In this document: positions 43,800 through 52,430 of the stretch, in pieces
How positions within the stretch are numbered: the first letter of the stretch is position 1
Layout: each line of letters opens with the position of its first letter
Origin: Nocardia carnea NBRC 14403
GTDB lineage: Bacteria > Actinomycetota > Actinomycetes > Mycobacteriales > Mycobacteriaceae
Length of the DNA: 64,000 nt
Direction of reading: 5' to 3'
NCBI RefSeq assembly: GCF_000308515.1
Contig: NZ_BAFV01000053.1
Location: 1 to 64,000 of the forward strand
The notes under the pieces: model-generated
Database searches by the model: none
The model's input: the letters and a program-made list of their open reading frames with translations, nothing else
What the model was told of the DNA's origin: nothing
Program-made: the position numbers and the translations under genes

Positions 43800-45548
43800 T
43801 CAGGGTTTGACCAGCTTCTTCTCCACTTCGGGATCGTGGTGTTTGGCTCCACCGTTGAGCCCGACGTGCGCTTCCGTGCGCATCCGCTCGATCATATGCG
43901 GATAGTGCAGTTCGAAAGCGGGGCGTTCGGACCGGATCCGCGGCAGCTCGTAGAAGTTGTGCCGTGGCGGCGGGCAGCTGGTCGCCCACTCCAGCGAGTT
44001 GCCGTAACCCCACGGATCGTCGACCGTGACGACCTCGCCGTAGCGGTAACTCTTGAAGACGTTCCAGAAGAACGGCAGCATCGAGGCGCCCAGTACGAAG
44101 GCACCGATCGTGGAGATCGTGTTCAGCGTGGTGAAACCGTCGCCGGCCTGGTAATCCGCGTAACGGCGGGGCATACCTTCGGCACCCAGCCAGTGCTGCA
44201 CCAGGAAGGTGAGGTGGAACCCGATGAACGTGGTCCAGAAGTGCCACTTCGCCAGGCGCTCGTCCAGCATGCGGCCGGTCATCTTCGGGAACCAGAAGTA
44301 GATACCGGCGTAGGTGGCGAACACGATGGTGCCGAAGAGCACGTAGTGGAAGTGCGCGACCACGAAGTAGGAGTCGGTGACGTGGAAGTCCAGCGGCGGG
44401 CTGGCCAGGATGACACCGGACAGACCACCGAACAGGAAGGTGACGAGGAAGCCCACCGAGAACAACATCGGTGATTCGAACGTCAATTGCCCCTTCCACA
44501 TGGTGCCGATCCAGTTGAAGAACTTCACGCCGGTCGGGACCGCGATCAGGAAGGTCATGAACGAGAAGTACGGCAGCAGCACCGCACCGGTGGCGTACAT
44601 ATGGTGCGCCCACACGGCGATGGACAGGGCCGCGATACCGAGGGTCGCGTAGACCAGCGTGGTGTAGCCGAAGATCGGTTTACGGCTGAACACCGGGAAG
44701 ATCTCGGAAACGATACCGAAGAACGGCAGCGCGATGATGTACACCTCGGGATGCCCGAAGAACCAGAACAGATGCTGGTAGAGCAGGATGCCGCCGGTGG
44801 CGGGATCGTAGACGTGGCCACCCAGGTGCCGGTCGTAGGCCAGGGCCATCAGGGCGGCGGTCAGCAGCGGGAAGGCGAGCAGTACCAGCACACTGGTGAC
44901 GGCGATGTTCCAGGTGAAGATGGGCATCCGGAACATGGTCATACCCGGAGCGCGCAGGCAGACCACGGTCGTCAGCATGTTCACACCACCGAGAATGGTG
45001 CCCAGGCCGGAGACGGCCAGGCCCATGATCCACAGGTCGGCGCCGACACCCGGCGAATGCAGGATATCGGTGAGCGGCACATAGGCCGTCCAGCCGAAGT
45101 CCGCGGCACCGCCCGGCGTGACGAAACCGGCGGTCGCCATGGTCGCGCCGAACAGGTACAGCCAGTAGCTGAACGCGTTCAAGCGCGGGAAGGCGACGTC
45201 GGGTGCGCCGATCTGCAGCGGGAGGATGACATTGGCGAAACCGAACACGATCGGGGTCGCGTAGAACAGCAGCATGATGGTGCCGTGCATGGTGAACAGC
45301 TGATTGAACTGTTCGGGCGAGAGGAATTGCATCCCCGGCCTGGCGAGTTCACCACGCATCATCAGGGCCATCAAGCCACCGATGGCGAAGAACGCGATCG
45401 ACGTGACCAGGTACATCATGCCCAGGACCTTCGGGTCCGTGGTGGTCACCATCTTGTAGATGAACGACCCCTTCGGCCCCATTCGCGCCGGAAATGGCCG
45501 AGTCGCTTCCACCCCCTGCGGGACTGGCTTGGGCTCTACGGCAGTCAC
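43800..45548 (-). CDS. ctaD: Cytochrome c oxidase subunit I (aa3-type)
   Basis: 582 aa from GTG 45548 (AGGAGGATCA upstream). The heme-copper catalytic subunit of the bc1-aa3 branch, embedded in the membrane with about 12 helices. Heme/Cu ligands are recognisable in FFGHPEVYIIALP (His-Tyr crosslink region), AHHMYATG (CuB histidines) and VAHFHYVLFG; the N-terminal MHGTIMLLFYATP holds a heme-a His. The C-terminus is hydrophilic (HDPEVEKKLVKP). It is monocistronic; other oxidase subunits are outside the window. Confidence 0.96.
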   Translation of the reverse strand: MTAVEPKPVPQGVEATRPFPARMGPKGSFIYKMVTTTDPKVLGMMYLVTSIAFFAIGGLMALMMRGELARPGMQFLSPEQFNQLFTMHGTIMLLFYATPIVFGFANVILPLQIGAPDVAFPRLNAFSYWLYLFGATMATAGFVTPGGAADFGWTAYVPLTDILHSPGVGADLWIMGLAVSGLGTILGGVNMLTTVVCLRAPGMTMFRMPIFTWNIAVTSVLVLLAFPLLTAALMALAYDRHLGGHVYDPATGGILLYQHLFWFFGHPEVYIIALPFFGIVSEIFPVFSRKPIFGYTTLVYATLGIAALSIAVWAHHMYATGAVLLPYFSFMTFLIAVPTGVKFFNWIGTMWKGQLTFESPMLFSVGFLVTFLFGGLSGVILASPPLDFHVTDSYFVVAHFHYVLFGTIVFATYAGIYFWFPKMTGRMLDERLAKWHFWTTFIGFHLTFLVQHWLGAEGMPRRYADYQAGDGFTTLNTISTIGAFVLGASMLPFFWNVFKSYRYGEVVTVDDPWGYGNSLEWATSCPPPRHNFYELPRIRSERPAFELHYPHMIERMRTEAHVGLNGGAKHHDPEVEKKLVKP

Positions 45549-45987
45549 TGATCCTCCTGAAGGTGCCTTTAGGGTCGCTCCGCAGGCTCCACTGTTTGCC
45601 CGCTGCCCCGTCGCGCGGGACAGCCAACGGTTAGCTTGCGCTTCTCGAATCGTAAACCGTCCGCCGAGCGGCGACCGAACGGGTCCTACTCTGTGTCGTA
45701 CTACCGGCCCGCTCAGTGTCGTACTACCGGCTCACCGGGTGCCGTGTCACCGGGCCGCCGAATGCTGTACAACCTGCGCGCCGAGTGCCCGATAACCGGC
45801 CACCGAGCTGCGTGATCACGGCAGCACCGGCGTGCTGCGCGACCGGCCGCCGGCGCCGCCCGCACCCGCACGACCTGCCCGTCCGCCTACGCGCGCGGTA
45901 CCGGCACCCGCCCCGGCGAGCAGGAGCCGCGGTCGGCGGCAGGCGCTGGCGCGCAAGAATTCCCGGTGGGCATGTACCCTTCCCGGC
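45549..45987. promoter_or_regulatory. Divergent region between ctaD and FecB-like gene
   Basis: The 439 bp contain the ctaD promoter side (including GGTTTACGATTCGAG-type AT-richer sequence near 45645-45665), then the tandem repeat array (45693-45854), then a GC-rich stretch to the FecB-like start. No gene is supported; the open frames here are interrupted by repeats whose period is not a multiple of three. Confidence 0.4.
45693..45854. repeat. Degenerate ~23-nt tandem repeat array, 7 units
   Basis: Units begin GTG(T/C)CGT and share a core ACCGGC: 45693-45715, 45716-45738, 45739-45761, 45762-45784, 45785-45806 (22 nt), 45807-45831 (25 nt) and 45832-45854. The first two share 16 identical bases (GTGTCGTACTACCGGC). 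A weaker unit may precede the array. It lies between ctaD and the FecB-like gene and resembles a minisatellite or a multi-copy binding-site array. Confidence 0.75.
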
Positions 45988-47079
45988 ATGCCGGTGAGCC
46001 CTGCTGTCCGTACCCCAGCCGTGCGCAAACCCCGGAACTCCACCCGGGTGCGCCGCGCCCACCGCTCGGTGGGTGCTGCGCTCGCCTGTATCGCGGTGGC
46101 GGTGGCCGGATGTGCGAGCCAACCCGATAACTCTGCGTCGATCGTCCGCACGACCACCAAGATCGCCGGCGCGGGCGTGGTCGGGATCGAGCGGGACACC
46201 ACCCAGGCCTGCTCCTTGCCCACCCCCGCCGATCCGGCCGACGGCCCCACCCGCACCGTCCGGCACGCCTCGGGTGAATCGCGGGTTCCGGCCGACCCGC
46301 AGCGGATCGTGGTGCTCGGTACCTCCGCACTCGACGCGACCTGCGCCGTGGGCCTGTGGGAGCGGGTCGTCGGCGCCACCACCGTGCCCGGCCCGGCGCC
46401 CCAGCCGGGGTACCTGGGGTACGGGGTGCTGGAGGTTCCCGGTGTCGGGCTTGCCACCGATCCCGATCCGGCGCTCATCGCCGAGCTGAATCCCGATCTC
46501 ATCATCGGCGAGGTACCGGCCGGCCGAGCCGACTACGCCGCCCTGAGCGATATCGCCCCGACGGTCCTGATCGGCACGGACAAGACCTGGGAGGAGCAGT
46601 TCAGCGCCTTCGCGGGTGCCATGAGCCGCGCCACGGCCGGGCGCGAGGCGCTGGACGATTACCGCACCGAGGCCGCCGATACCGGTAAATCCATCAACGC
46701 GGCGTTCACCGAGGCATCACTGGTCCGGTTCACTGCCACCGGCAGCGAGATCATGGGCAGCGAAACCTTCGCTGCGCAGGTCCTCGCCGATACCGGCGCG
46801 CAGCGGCCGACCGCGCAGCGGGACGAATCGGAGCCGCTGGACGAATCCGATCCCGTGGCCGCGGAAGGCGATCTCATCTATGTCATGTTCGCCGGACCGG
46901 AGGGCCAGGAACACGGCGAATCGGTGATGCGCTCGCCGGAGTGGGAGGAACTCGGTGCCGCCACCGACGGCCGCACCTTCGTGGTCGACGACGCTCTCTG
47001 GCACACCACGGGCCTGACCTCGGCGCGTGCGGTACTCACCGATATCCAGGACAGCCTCAACTCCTACGTGATGGAGTGA
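45988..47079 (+). CDS. Iron-siderophore-binding lipoprotein (FecB-like)
   Basis: 363 aa from ATG 45988 (MPVSPAVRTP). A lipobox AVAGCAS places the lipid on C42. Type III periplasmic-binding fold: ADPQRIVVLGTSALDATCAVGL, ELNPDLIIGEVPAG, and LSDIAPTVLIGTDKTWEEQF. It is expected to capture Fe3+-siderophore or heme at the membrane. Ortholog position matches Rv3044 fecB next to ctaD. No cognate ABC permease is nearby. Upstream frame to 45832 lies in the tandem repeats and was not used. Confidence 0.88.
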   Translation: MPVSPAVRTPAVRKPRNSTRVRRAHRSVGAALACIAVAVAGCASQPDNSASIVRTTTKIAGAGVVGIERDTTQACSLPTPADPADGPTRTVRHASGESRVPADPQRIVVLGTSALDATCAVGLWERVVGATTVPGPAPQPGYLGYGVLEVPGVGLATDPDPALIAELNPDLIIGEVPAGRADYAALSDIAPTVLIGTDKTWEEQFSAFAGAMSRATAGREALDDYRTEAADTGKSINAAFTEASLVRFTATGSEIMGSETFAAQVLADTGAQRPTAQRDESEPLDESDPVAAEGDLIYVMFAGPEGQEHGESVMRSPEWEELGAATDGRTFVVDDALWHTTGLTSARAVLTDIQDSLNSYVME

Positions 47080-47209
47080 TCCCGGAACTGAACCGGCGGA
47101 TTTCCCGCCCGCGAAATCTCTCGCCGACTACTCGTTCGCGACCTCCCCGAGACCATCCTGGAATACTGAACTCGCAGGTGAGACGGTGTGATACCGGTAC
47201 CGTCGAAGG

Positions 47210-47431
47210 ATGGGCACCGGTGGTGACCGCTCACTCGGTTACCGGTTGAGTATCGGGATCGCCATCGGACTGGCGATCGGGATCCCGCTCGGCCTCGCGG
47301 TCCTCGGCAATCTCGCCCTGGGGGTCGGTCTCGGTATCGGTTTCGGACTGGCCTTCGGTCTGGCCATGTCCCCCTCCTCCTCGGGCGATGGTGGAACCGG
47401 TGGGCGGCACAACCGCCCCGGCGACGACTGA
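47210..47431 (+). CDS. Small glycine-rich membrane protein
   Basis: 73 aa. A single long hydrophobic stretch rich in Gly (RLSIGIAIGLAIGIPLGLAV ... GIGFGLAFGLAM) spans ~13-53, likely two short helices, followed by a hydrophilic SSSGDGGTGG tail. No signal peptidase motif. Similar small actinobacterial proteins are common and unassigned. It stands between the FecB-like gene and nrdF. Confidence 0.7.
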   Translation: MGTGGDRSLGYRLSIGIAIGLAIGIPLGLAVLGNLALGVGLGIGFGLAFGLAMSPSSSGDGGTGGRHNRPGDD

Positions 47432-47500
47432 AGTACGCTCGGCGCCGGCAGTCGCCGGTGCGCCGAAGTGCCTGCTCCTCTAGCGCATTCGACGCGAGAA

Positions 47501-47516
47501 ACACAAGTTCTGGTGC
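47501..47516. promoter_or_regulatory. Candidate NrdR box upstream of nrdF
   Basis: ACACAAGTTCTGGTGC fits the NrdR box consensus (ACAC-N-A...T-N-GTG) at most positions and lies 98 bases upstream of the nrdF start. Boxes usually come in pairs; a second clear copy was not found. Confidence 0.35.
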
Positions 47517-47613
47517 CGCTCGGTGATTCGACCCCCAAGGGGTAGTGTTACGGCACGCGCAGCGTTGTCGCGCAGGGTTGTCGTCGGATTCGTGGGAAGG
47601 GTGTGGAAAAAGC

Positions 47614-48576
47614 ATGAAGCTCATCGATCGGGTTTCGGCCATCAACTGGAATCGGGTACCCGATGAGAAGGATGCCGAGGTCTGGGATCGGCTCACCGGT
47701 AACTTCTGGCTTCCCGAGAAGGTCCCGGTATCCAACGACATCCCGTCCTGGGCGACCCTCACCGCGGACGAGAAACAACTCACCATGCGGGTGTTCACCG
47801 GCCTCACCCTGCTGGACACCATCCAGGGCACGGTCGGCGCGGTCAGCCTCATCCCCGATGCGCTGACGCCGCACGAAGAGGCGGTGCTCACCAATATCGC
47901 GTTCATGGAATCGGTGCACGCCAAGAGCTACAGCTCGATCTTCTCCACGCTGTGCTCCACCCGGGAGATCGACGACGCCTTCCGCTGGTCGGAAGAGAAC
48001 CGCAACCTCCAGCGCAAGGCCGAGATCGTCCTCGACTACTACCGCGGCGACGATCCGCTCAAGCGCAAGGTCGCCTCGACGCTGCTGGAGAGCTTCCTGT
48101 TCTACTCCGGCTTCTACTTGCCGATGCACTGGTCGTCGCGCGCCAAGCTGACCAATACCGCCGATATGATCCGCCTGATCATCCGGGATGAGGCGGTGCA
48201 CGGCTACTACATCGGCTACAAATACCAGCGCGGCCTCGAGCAGGTCACCCAGGCCGAACGCGACGAGCTGAAGAACTACACGTTCGAGCTGCTGTTCGAG
48301 CTGTACGACAACGAGGTCGAATACACCCAGGATCTCTACGACGAGGTCGGCCTCACCGAGGACGTCAAGAAGTTCCTCCGCTACAACGCCAACAAGGCGC
48401 TGATGAACCTCGGCTACGAGGGCCTGTTCCCGAAGGACGAAACCGAGGTCAACCCGGCGATCCTGTCGGCGCTGTCCCCCAACGCCGACGAGAACCACGA
48501 TTTCTTCTCCGGCTCGGGTTCCAGCTACGTGATCGGTAAGGCAGTCAACACCGAAGACGACGACTGGGACTTCTGA
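47614..48576 (+). CDS. nrdF: Ribonucleoside-diphosphate reductase beta subunit, class Ib
   Basis: 320 aa from ATG 47614. Generates the tyrosyl radical that starts deoxyribonucleotide synthesis. Metal ligands D68, E99 and H102 and the radical tyrosine Y106 are visible in GLTLLDTI and FMESVHAKSYSSIF; RDEAVHGYYIGYKYQRG holds the second E/H pair. The C-terminal NTEDDDWDF tail binds the alpha subunit NrdE. The alpha gene is not in the window. The start at 47614 is the conserved MKLIDRVSAINWNR. Confidence 0.97.
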   Translation: MKLIDRVSAINWNRVPDEKDAEVWDRLTGNFWLPEKVPVSNDIPSWATLTADEKQLTMRVFTGLTLLDTIQGTVGAVSLIPDALTPHEEAVLTNIAFMESVHAKSYSSIFSTLCSTREIDDAFRWSEENRNLQRKAEIVLDYYRGDDPLKRKVASTLLESFLFYSGFYLPMHWSSRAKLTNTADMIRLIIRDEAVHGYYIGYKYQRGLEQVTQAERDELKNYTFELLFELYDNEVEYTQDLYDEVGLTEDVKKFLRYNANKALMNLGYEGLFPKDETEVNPAILSALSPNADENHDFFSGSGSSYVIGKAVNTEDDDWDF

Positions 48577-48721
48577 CCCGCCCGTCCGGCACGGCCCGCG
48601 GAGCACACGGGATCGGGAAGCTTTGGCGAGATCCCTGTGCGCCGGTGTCGATCATCTCGGCGCAGTTCACCTACCCGAGGCGCCGGACGGTGTCGCTGTG
48701 CGGTACCGGTACGGTTCTGGT

Positions 48722-49045
48722 GTGAAATACGGAAAGCTCGCTATTGCAAGCACACTCGCCGTCACCGCAATGTCTGTGGCAGCACCGGTCGTTTCTGCGA
48801 TCCCCACCGGTTCGGCGGGTTTCGGGAGCGGCCGGGAGGTGGTGATCATCGACAATAAGGCGGAAATCAGTAATCTGGACAGCTGCTGGGCAAGCGGTTT
48901 CCCGCGGGACATCACTATCGACAACCGCAGTTCACGGCCTTATCTGTTGTTCGACAACAACAACTGCGGCGGCCGGCCCATCGCGGTCGTGCCGCCGCAT
49001 TCGATCGAGCGGCACTACGGCTGGTCTGGCGTGGCCGGAAGGTAG
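48722..49045 (+). CDS. Small secreted protein, two cysteines
   Basis: 107 aa from GTG 48722. A signal peptide (KLAIASTLAVTAMSVAAPVVSA, cleavage near residue 24) precedes a mature chain with VVIIDNKAEISNLDSCWASGF and DNNNCGGRPIAVVPPHS, so one disulfide is likely. Upstream in-frame ATG 48623 gives an extension lacking a signal. No family recognised. No convincing ribosome-binding site was seen. It is monocistronic after nrdF. Confidence 0.6.
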   Translation: MKYGKLAIASTLAVTAMSVAAPVVSAIPTGSAGFGSGREVVIIDNKAEISNLDSCWASGFPRDITIDNRSSRPYLLFDNNNCGGRPIAVVPPHSIERHYGWSGVAGR

Positions 49046-49209
49046 CCCGACCTGGATGGCCTGATGGCAGGCCGTCCGCGCGGATTCGGTCCCCCGGTAG
49101 CGATACGGGGGGAACCAAACTTCTGCTCCGTGCACCGGCACGGGCACCCGAAACCTTGCTCGTGCCGGTGGCGTTCGCGTGCTCAGATCACGTGGGTACC
49201 GGCCGGCCC

Positions 49210-49341
49210 TCAGGCCCCGGCGGCATCCTCGTCGTCGCCCGGAGTTTCGGGGTGACGCCGGATCAGCAACAGCGCCCCGGCCAGACCGCCCCACACCACC
49301 ACGATCGAAATGATCAGCATGATGATCGCTCCAGTGGACAT
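49210..49341 (-). CDS. metS: MetS-type small subunit of methionine/alanine importer
   Basis: 43 aa: MSTGAIIMLIISIVVVWGGL then ALLLIRRHPETPGDDE. One transmembrane helix (~5-27) and an acidic cytosolic tail, exactly the form of MetS, the small partner of the NSS transporter MetP. Its ATG overlaps the transporter TGA by one base (TGATG), so production is coupled. It was below usual length cut-offs. Confidence 0.88.
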   Translation of the reverse strand: MSTGAIIMLIISIVVVWGGLAGALLLIRRHPETPGDDEDAAGA

Positions 49342-50903
49342 CAGCTCTCGTCCTTTCCGGCCGGAGTAACGGCCTCGTGTGCCGGGGTGCCGGTTCCGTC
49401 CGTGGCGGGTGCGGGACCGGCATTACGCCAGGGGATCAGGGCGAGCACGATGCCCACCACGATGGCGCCGAGCGCCACACCCCAGCCGGCGATCATCAGA
49501 AAGCTGCCGGAGTAACCGCTGTAGTTCTCGGCGAACTCCGCGCGCAGTGAATCGATCATCATCCAGCCGAGCACGACCGGTGTGACGACGCCCAGGGTGA
49601 ACTTCCATATCCAGCCCAGGCGCACCACCGATACCGCGTCGACGTGGGCCTGCAGCAGCGGCAGTTTCCGCAGCCCCCAGGCCACCACCACGACCGCGAC
49701 CAGAGCGGCGAGCGCTACGCCGTAGGCGTTGATGAAGTGATCGACCGCGTCGAGCAGGAACAGGCCGCCGCGGGTCGGGAAGAGAGCGATGGAGACCGCC
49801 GCGGCAGCACCGCCGACGATGAGCACGGTCGGCACACGGTCCATACCGGTACGGTCCTGCACCGCGGACACCAGCACCTGCACGATGCTTATCAGCGAGG
49901 TCAAACCCGCGATCAGCAGGGAACTGAAGAACAGGATGCCGAACCAGGCCGCCCCGGCAGTCAGTTCGGAGATGATGGCGGGAAACGCGACGAACGCCAG
50001 CCCGACACCATCGGTCACGACCTCGTCGATCGCGGTGCCGGCCTGGGTCGCCATGAATCCGAGAGCCGCGAAGACACCGATTCCGGCAAGGATCTCGAAC
50101 GAGCTGTTGGCGAATCCGGTGACCAGTGCCGAACCTGTCAGATCCGCCTTACGACGCAGATACGAGGAGTAGGTGATCATGATGCCGAACCCGACGGACA
50201 GCGAGAAGAAGATCTGCCCGTAGGCCGCCACCCAGACTTTCCCGTCGGTGATCGCCGACCAGTCCGGCGAGAAGAACGCGTCGAGCCCGCTCGCCGCACC
50301 GGGCAGGAACAGGGCCCGCACCACGAGGATGCCGAAAAGCACCACCAGCAGCGGGATGAAAATCTTGCTGGCGGATTCGATACCGCGGCGCACCCCGAAG
50401 GCAAGCACACCCAGGGTCACCAGCCAGACCACGATCAGCGGTATCGCGACGCCGGGAACGTAGGAGGTCCCGAAGGACGGTTCGTCGGCTTGGTGCAGGA
50501 ATTCGCTGAAGAAGGCATCGGGATCGTCGCCCCACTGCTGGCCGACCGAGAACCCCACGTAGCGGGCCGCCCAGGCGATGATCACCGCGTAGTAGGTGGC
50601 GATCACGAAACAGATGGCCACCTGCCACCAGCCCAGCGCCGTCACCCGCCGGGACAGCCGGTGGAATGCCAGCGGTGGCGAACCCCGGAACTTGTGACCC
50701 ATCGCGTAGTCGAATATCAATACCGGAATACCGGCCGTGAGCAGCGCTATCAGGTACGGCACCAAGAAGGCGCCTCCCCCGTTCTCGTAGGCGACATAGG
50801 GGAATCGCCAGATATTGCCCAGTCCCACCGCCGAACCGATCGCGGCGAGCAGGAATCCGGCTCGTGTACCCCATTGTTCCCGGGGTCGGTCGACCTGCCC
50901 CAT
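49341..50903 (-). CDS. metP: Sodium-dependent amino acid transporter, MetP-like (NSS/SNF family)
   Basis: 520 aa from ATG 50903, with GGAGG upstream. NSS signature at the N-terminus: TRAGFLLAAIGSAVGLGNIWRFPYVAYENGGGAFL (sodium sites), about 12 helices in all. Paired with the 43-aa small subunit, it matches the Corynebacterium glutamicum MetPS system, which imports methionine and alanine; the substrate is inferred. The frame continues upstream to 51062 but no start there is as well supported. Confidence 0.9.
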   Translation of the reverse strand: MGQVDRPREQWGTRAGFLLAAIGSAVGLGNIWRFPYVAYENGGGAFLVPYLIALLTAGIPVLIFDYAMGHKFRGSPPLAFHRLSRRVTALGWWQVAICFVIATYYAVIIAWAARYVGFSVGQQWGDDPDAFFSEFLHQADEPSFGTSYVPGVAIPLIVVWLVTLGVLAFGVRRGIESASKIFIPLLVVLFGILVVRALFLPGAASGLDAFFSPDWSAITDGKVWVAAYGQIFFSLSVGFGIMITYSSYLRRKADLTGSALVTGFANSSFEILAGIGVFAALGFMATQAGTAIDEVVTDGVGLAFVAFPAIISELTAGAAWFGILFFSSLLIAGLTSLISIVQVLVSAVQDRTGMDRVPTVLIVGGAAAAVSIALFPTRGGLFLLDAVDHFINAYGVALAALVAVVVVAWGLRKLPLLQAHVDAVSVVRLGWIWKFTLGVVTPVVLGWMMIDSLRAEFAENYSGYSGSFLMIAGWGVALGAIVVGIVLALIPWRNAGPAPATDGTGTPAHEAVTPAGKDES

Positions 50904-51255
50904 GGTTCCTCCGTTCCTCATCCGGACCACCACGCGGCGAGGTCCCGCGAGTGGTGCCGTCACCTGCCCCCGATTCCGCGGGCCACGTAACGATAAGGCT
51001 CGGGTACCCCGGACCACGGTGTGCCGAACCCACGGCGAGGCGCACCACTTCCACCGGAGCAAATCGCAGCGGCCGGCCAGGCGCGCATTCGCTACCGGAT
51101 CCTGTGACAGTTCTCGTCCACCGGTCGCCAGGGCCCGGGAGTTCAGCGGGGACGGCGGTTGTCACCCGCAACCGCTACGCTGCCGGAGCGGGCCGCTTCG
51201 GACGGCTCGCTTCGTTCGGGGCACGGACCAGGTGCCCGAGATGGAGGAGCGCGCG
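50904..51255. other. 352-bp divergent intergenic region
   Basis: It separates metP (minus) from the deazaflavin-dependent oxidoreductase (plus). No coding frame with a plausible start was found, and I see no strong dyad or promoter motif. It presumably holds both promoters. Confidence 0.3.
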
Positions 51256-51699
51256 ATGGCAGACGACACCGTCAAGATTCCCGGCTGGCTGAAACCGATG
51301 AACCGGGCGATGGTCGCCGTCAGCCGGGTCGGGGTCGCACTGCCGATGGCGTTGCTCACCGTTCCGGGCCGGAAATCGGGCAAGCTCCGTACCACACCGG
51401 TGACACCGTTCGAATACGAGGGCGCCGAGTACGTTCTCGGCGGTATTCCCGGCGCGGACTGGGTGAAGAACGTCCAGGCTGCCGATACCGCGGAACTGAA
51501 GGTCGGGCGGCGGAAGCGGACGGTGCACCTGGTGGAGATCCCGGCGGCCGACAGCGAGCCGGTGCTGCGGGAATTCCCGCGACTCGTACCCACCGGCGTA
51601 CCGGTCATGATCAAGTCCGGGGTCGTGACCGGCGACGACCCCGACGAGTTCGCCGCCCTGGCCGGCCGGTGCACGCTCTTCCGTATCGAGGACGCCTGA
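51256..51699 (+). CDS. Deazaflavin (F420)-dependent nitroreductase-family protein
   Basis: 147 aa from ATG 51256, with GGAGGAG seven bases upstream; ATG 51241 is also in frame. Split beta-barrel of the DDN family: ALLTVPGRKSGKLRTTPVTPFEYEG, GAEYVLGGIPGADWVKNVQA. These enzymes reduce quinones, nitro-compounds or fatty-acid-type substrates with F420H2. Substrate unknown. It is convergent with the NTF2-like gene. Confidence 0.88.
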   Translation: MADDTVKIPGWLKPMNRAMVAVSRVGVALPMALLTVPGRKSGKLRTTPVTPFEYEGAEYVLGGIPGADWVKNVQAADTAELKVGRRKRTVHLVEIPAADSEPVLREFPRLVPTGVPVMIKSGVVTGDDPDEFAALAGRCTLFRIEDA

Positions 51700-51738
51700 C
51701 GCCGTCTCCACGCGAGCGCATCAACCGGCCCGCAGTAC

Positions 51739-52245
51739 CTACTGCGCGACCCGGCAGGTGTCGTCGACCGGCCGCGTGATCGACCAGTACTGCTCGAACC
51801 GGCAGGCCGCGATCTTCCATCCGCCGTCCTCGACAACATATTCGTCGTCGTACTCGCCGGTCATCACCGTCTCGGTGTTCTCGATCAAGTTCACCTGACG
51901 GAATTTCAGTGTCCACTTCCCGGAGGCGCGCTCCGCGTCGTGGACGGTGATATCGGGGTGGGTCCCGTGGTGCATATCGAGGATCACGTTCTTCCCGTCG
52001 ACCTTCTGCAACGCGATCCTCTCGAACACCGCCGCCATACCGTCGGCGTCGAACGAGCCGAGCGCCCCGTAGTCGACCGCGGCGCCCGCGGCGACGAAAC
52101 ACTCCCGGAAAGCCTTCGGGTCCTTGGCATCACACGCCCGCAGATAACGATGCTTGAGAGCCTTGATCGCCTCGACCGCCTCCAATCGCGCCACCCGCTG
52201 CGTCAGATCGGTTTCTTCGGATTGCGGTAGCGGTGCAGGCGGCAT
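51739..52245 (-). CDS. NTF2-like/SnoaL-type protein
   Basis: 168 aa from ATG 52245, with GAGGAGG six bases upstream. The cone-shaped fold signature is RVARLEAVEAIKALKHRYLRACDAKDPKAFRECF, then GMAAVFERIALQKVDGK, HPDITVHDAERASGKWTLKF, ending GWKIAACRFEQYWS. Such proteins are isomerases, hydrolases or polyketide cyclases; no catalytic dyad is certain. It is divergent from the zinc alcohol dehydrogenase, possibly a functional pair. Confidence 0.85.
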   Translation of the reverse strand: MPPAPLPQSEETDLTQRVARLEAVEAIKALKHRYLRACDAKDPKAFRECFVAAGAAVDYGALGSFDADGMAAVFERIALQKVDGKNVILDMHHGTHPDITVHDAERASGKWTLKFRQVNLIENTETVMTGEYDDEYVVEDGGWKIAACRFEQYWSITRPVDDTCRVAQ

Positions 52246-52430
52246 ACTGGCCCTCCTCGTACAAGGGTTCGGCCGACCGGGGTCGGCGATTCGGTCCGGG
52301 CGCAGTGTATCCCTGGACGCGGACCCTGACAGCCTGGTCTCTGCTCCATCACACCGCCGCGTGGCGCCCCACGGTTACCGCCGGGTGGCGGGACGATCCC
52401 CGAAAACACCGGAGAAGGAGAACCCTGGAG

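Noticed and set aside
45716..45997. 93-codon plus-strand frame through the tandem repeats
   Set aside because: The repeat period (mostly 23) is not a multiple of three and units vary in length, so a coding explanation is unlikely.
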